DNA of 7,101 bases, taken from contig JAIDKP010000018.1 in NCBI GenBank assembly GCA_029051445.1, positions 1 through 7,101 on the forward strand, written 5' to 3'. The stretch's first letter is position 1, and the number at the start of each line of letters is the position of its first letter. Source of the DNA: Muribaculaceae bacterium (GTDB lineage: Bacteria; Bacteroidota; Bacteroidia; Bacteroidales; Muribaculaceae). The notes under the pieces were generated by a model. That model worked only from the letters and a program-made list of their open reading frames with translations, had not been told where the DNA came from and ran no database searches. Shown in pieces: positions 6,143 to 7,101 of this stretch. A program made the translations under genes and the position numbers.

Positions 6143-6676
6143 ATGAAGATTTCGTTAATTCTCACCTTGATTCTGTTTATGATGTCATGGGGCGGGTGTT
6201 CTTCTCAAAAGACAGCTACATCAGAATCACCACAGTCAAACACGCTAAACACCTCATTACCCAATCATGAAATCGCCCTAACACTTGGCAAGGAGTTAAC
6301 TAATATCCTATTTGAGCCACAGCAAATCAATGCCTATGTGCTCACACAACCAATTGATTTTAAGACTGACGTAACTACATTCCCACGTACAGCACACCGT
6401 CAACTTACAACCAAGCAGATCGATTTGCTTTACACATGTCTACTCAACAACGAATTATGCTATCACAATGATTCAATCACGCTTATGAGCCCATATATTC
6501 CGGCTCTCGAAATTGTATTTTCTAAAGATTCATGCGAGACATCATTAGTAGTATCATTTTCAGATCACACATGGAGTATAGTACAAAATAATAAGCCCCT
6601 ATTTAATTTCAATTACACTACAGAAGAGCCTTTAAAGAATATCTATAACTCCATTGACTCCACATTTCATTATTAA
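6143..6676 (+). CDS. Putative lipoprotein of unknown function
   Basis: A 177-residue exported protein not recognised as any family. The N-terminus has one Lys, a hydrophobic core (residues 4-14) and S-W-G-G-C19, a lipobox-like site with Trp at -3 instead of the usual Leu/Val/Ile, so lipidation is likely but not certain. The residues after Cys19 (S-S-Q-K) lack the acidic cluster that sends Bacteroidetes lipoproteins to the cell surface, suggesting a periplasm-facing location. Residues of about 20-40 are a Ser/Thr/Asn-rich linker. The rest is a small folded domain with alternating hydrophobic strands (A-L-E-I-V-F, S-L-V-V-S-F, W-S-I-V). AT-rich codon use differs from the left part of the window. 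The caspase gene starts 19 bases after the stop, so they are probably co-transcribed and may act together. No clear promoter lies between 6084 and 6142. Confidence 0.75.
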   Translation: MKISLILTLILFMMSWGGCSSQKTATSESPQSNTLNTSLPNHEIALTLGKELTNILFEPQQINAYVLTQPIDFKTDVTTFPRTAHRQLTTKQIDLLYTCLLNNELCYHNDSITLMSPYIPALEIVFSKDSCETSLVVSFSDHTWSIVQNNKPLFNFNYTTEEPLKNIYNSIDSTFHY

Positions 6677-6695
6677 TTTTCTTACAACACAGCCC

Positions 6696-7101
6696 ATGAA
6701 TATTCTAAGAATGATGCTAGCAAGCATAACTCTATTATGTTATTCAAATGCAATAGCACAAAGTGTACATGCAATCGTATTCTGCGATACAAATGACAGT
6801 AAGATTGGACAGGCAATGATGATTGATCACGACAAAGCCATATGTGAATTATCAAACATCGCTTGTTATATCGATTACGACATCTTTATAAACGACTTTT
6901 ATGGCGACAACTGCAACAAACAGAATCTTCTCTCTACAATCTCGCAACTTGATGTAGCCCCCGACGATATTGTGATATTCTTTTACTCCGGTCACGGTGC
7001 ACGAGCTTTAGGGAACGAAAACGATCCGTTCCCCCAAATGTGTCTTGGTACAAATATTGAGTCGGAATGGGTGCCCCTACAATACGCCGTAAATCGTATT
7101 G
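6696..7101 (+). CDS. Exported caspase-family (peptidase C14) protein, partial
   Basis: The first 135 codons of a protein that runs past the window. Residues 1-21 form a signal peptide ending A-I-A before Q22. The domain starts at once with strand V-H-A-I-V-F-C-D-T-N-D (24-34), continues through an aspartate-rich helical region, and reaches D-D-I-V-I-F-F-Y-S-G-H-G (90-101). This is the caspase/metacaspase strand with the catalytic histidine, H100, in the S-G-H-G motif. The catalytic cysteine normally lies some 40-60 residues later, beyond base 7101, so activity cannot be judged. Family members are Cys-His endopeptidases cutting after Arg/Lys or Asp. Export indicates a periplasmic or extracellular role, unlike cytoplasmic defence caspases. 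It shares the AT-rich composition of the lipoprotein gene 19 bases upstream. The ATG at 6696 is the only sensible start because it begins the signal peptide. Confidence 0.85.
   Translation, partial: MNILRMMLASITLLCYSNAIAQSVHAIVFCDTNDSKIGQAMMIDHDKAICELSNIACYIDYDIFINDFYGDNCNKQNLLSTISQLDVAPDDIVIFFYSGHGARALGNENDPFPQMCLGTNIESEWVPLQYAVNRI

Overview
The window most likely comes from a member of Bacteroidales, possibly Muribaculaceae-like. Candidate promoters match the Bacteroidetes -7 element TAnnTTTG, start codons have no purine-rich Shine-Dalgarno sequence, and the protein types (TPR-PD40, short CstA, CidA/LrgB pair, secreted caspase) fit that order. The family-level guess rests mainly on the fairly high GC of the left part and is weak.

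Left part (1-5534): ordinary housekeeping and transport genes, roughly 55-60% GC in sampled lines. A membrane acyltransferase (minus strand, cut by the window edge) is divergent from a rightward gene group. That group is an exported TPR/PD40 protein, a CstA-family transporter with a GTG start, and a PHP-type histidinol-phosphatase whose ATG overlaps the cstA stop. After a 131-base gap holding a 9-bp tandem repeat and a promoter match comes a second short operon, a CidA/LrgA-type and an LrgB/CidB-type membrane protein. CstA and LrgAB-type proteins have each been linked to pyruvate transport in other bacteria, so the two units may share a physiological theme. This is inference.

Junction (5535-5760): a strong hairpin terminator reading leftward is followed by the last 53 codons of a minus-strand gene with a Lys/Ala/Pro-rich tail. 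Its 5' part is missing. The reading frame stops abruptly near 5758, where composition also becomes more AT-rich, which looks like a recombination or insertion boundary.

Right part (5758-7101): roughly 40% GC in sampled lines. It begins with a promoter and a roughly 250-nt non-coding RNA that folds on paper into a long rod of perfect stems with an asymmetric central opening, ending in nine T. The shape recalls 6S RNA or the Bacteroidales-1 motif. After it come a small putative lipoprotein of unknown function and the first 135 codons of an exported caspase-family (peptidase C14) protein with the SGHG histidine motif. The RNA, lipoprotein and secreted caspase form the accessory, least explained part of the window.
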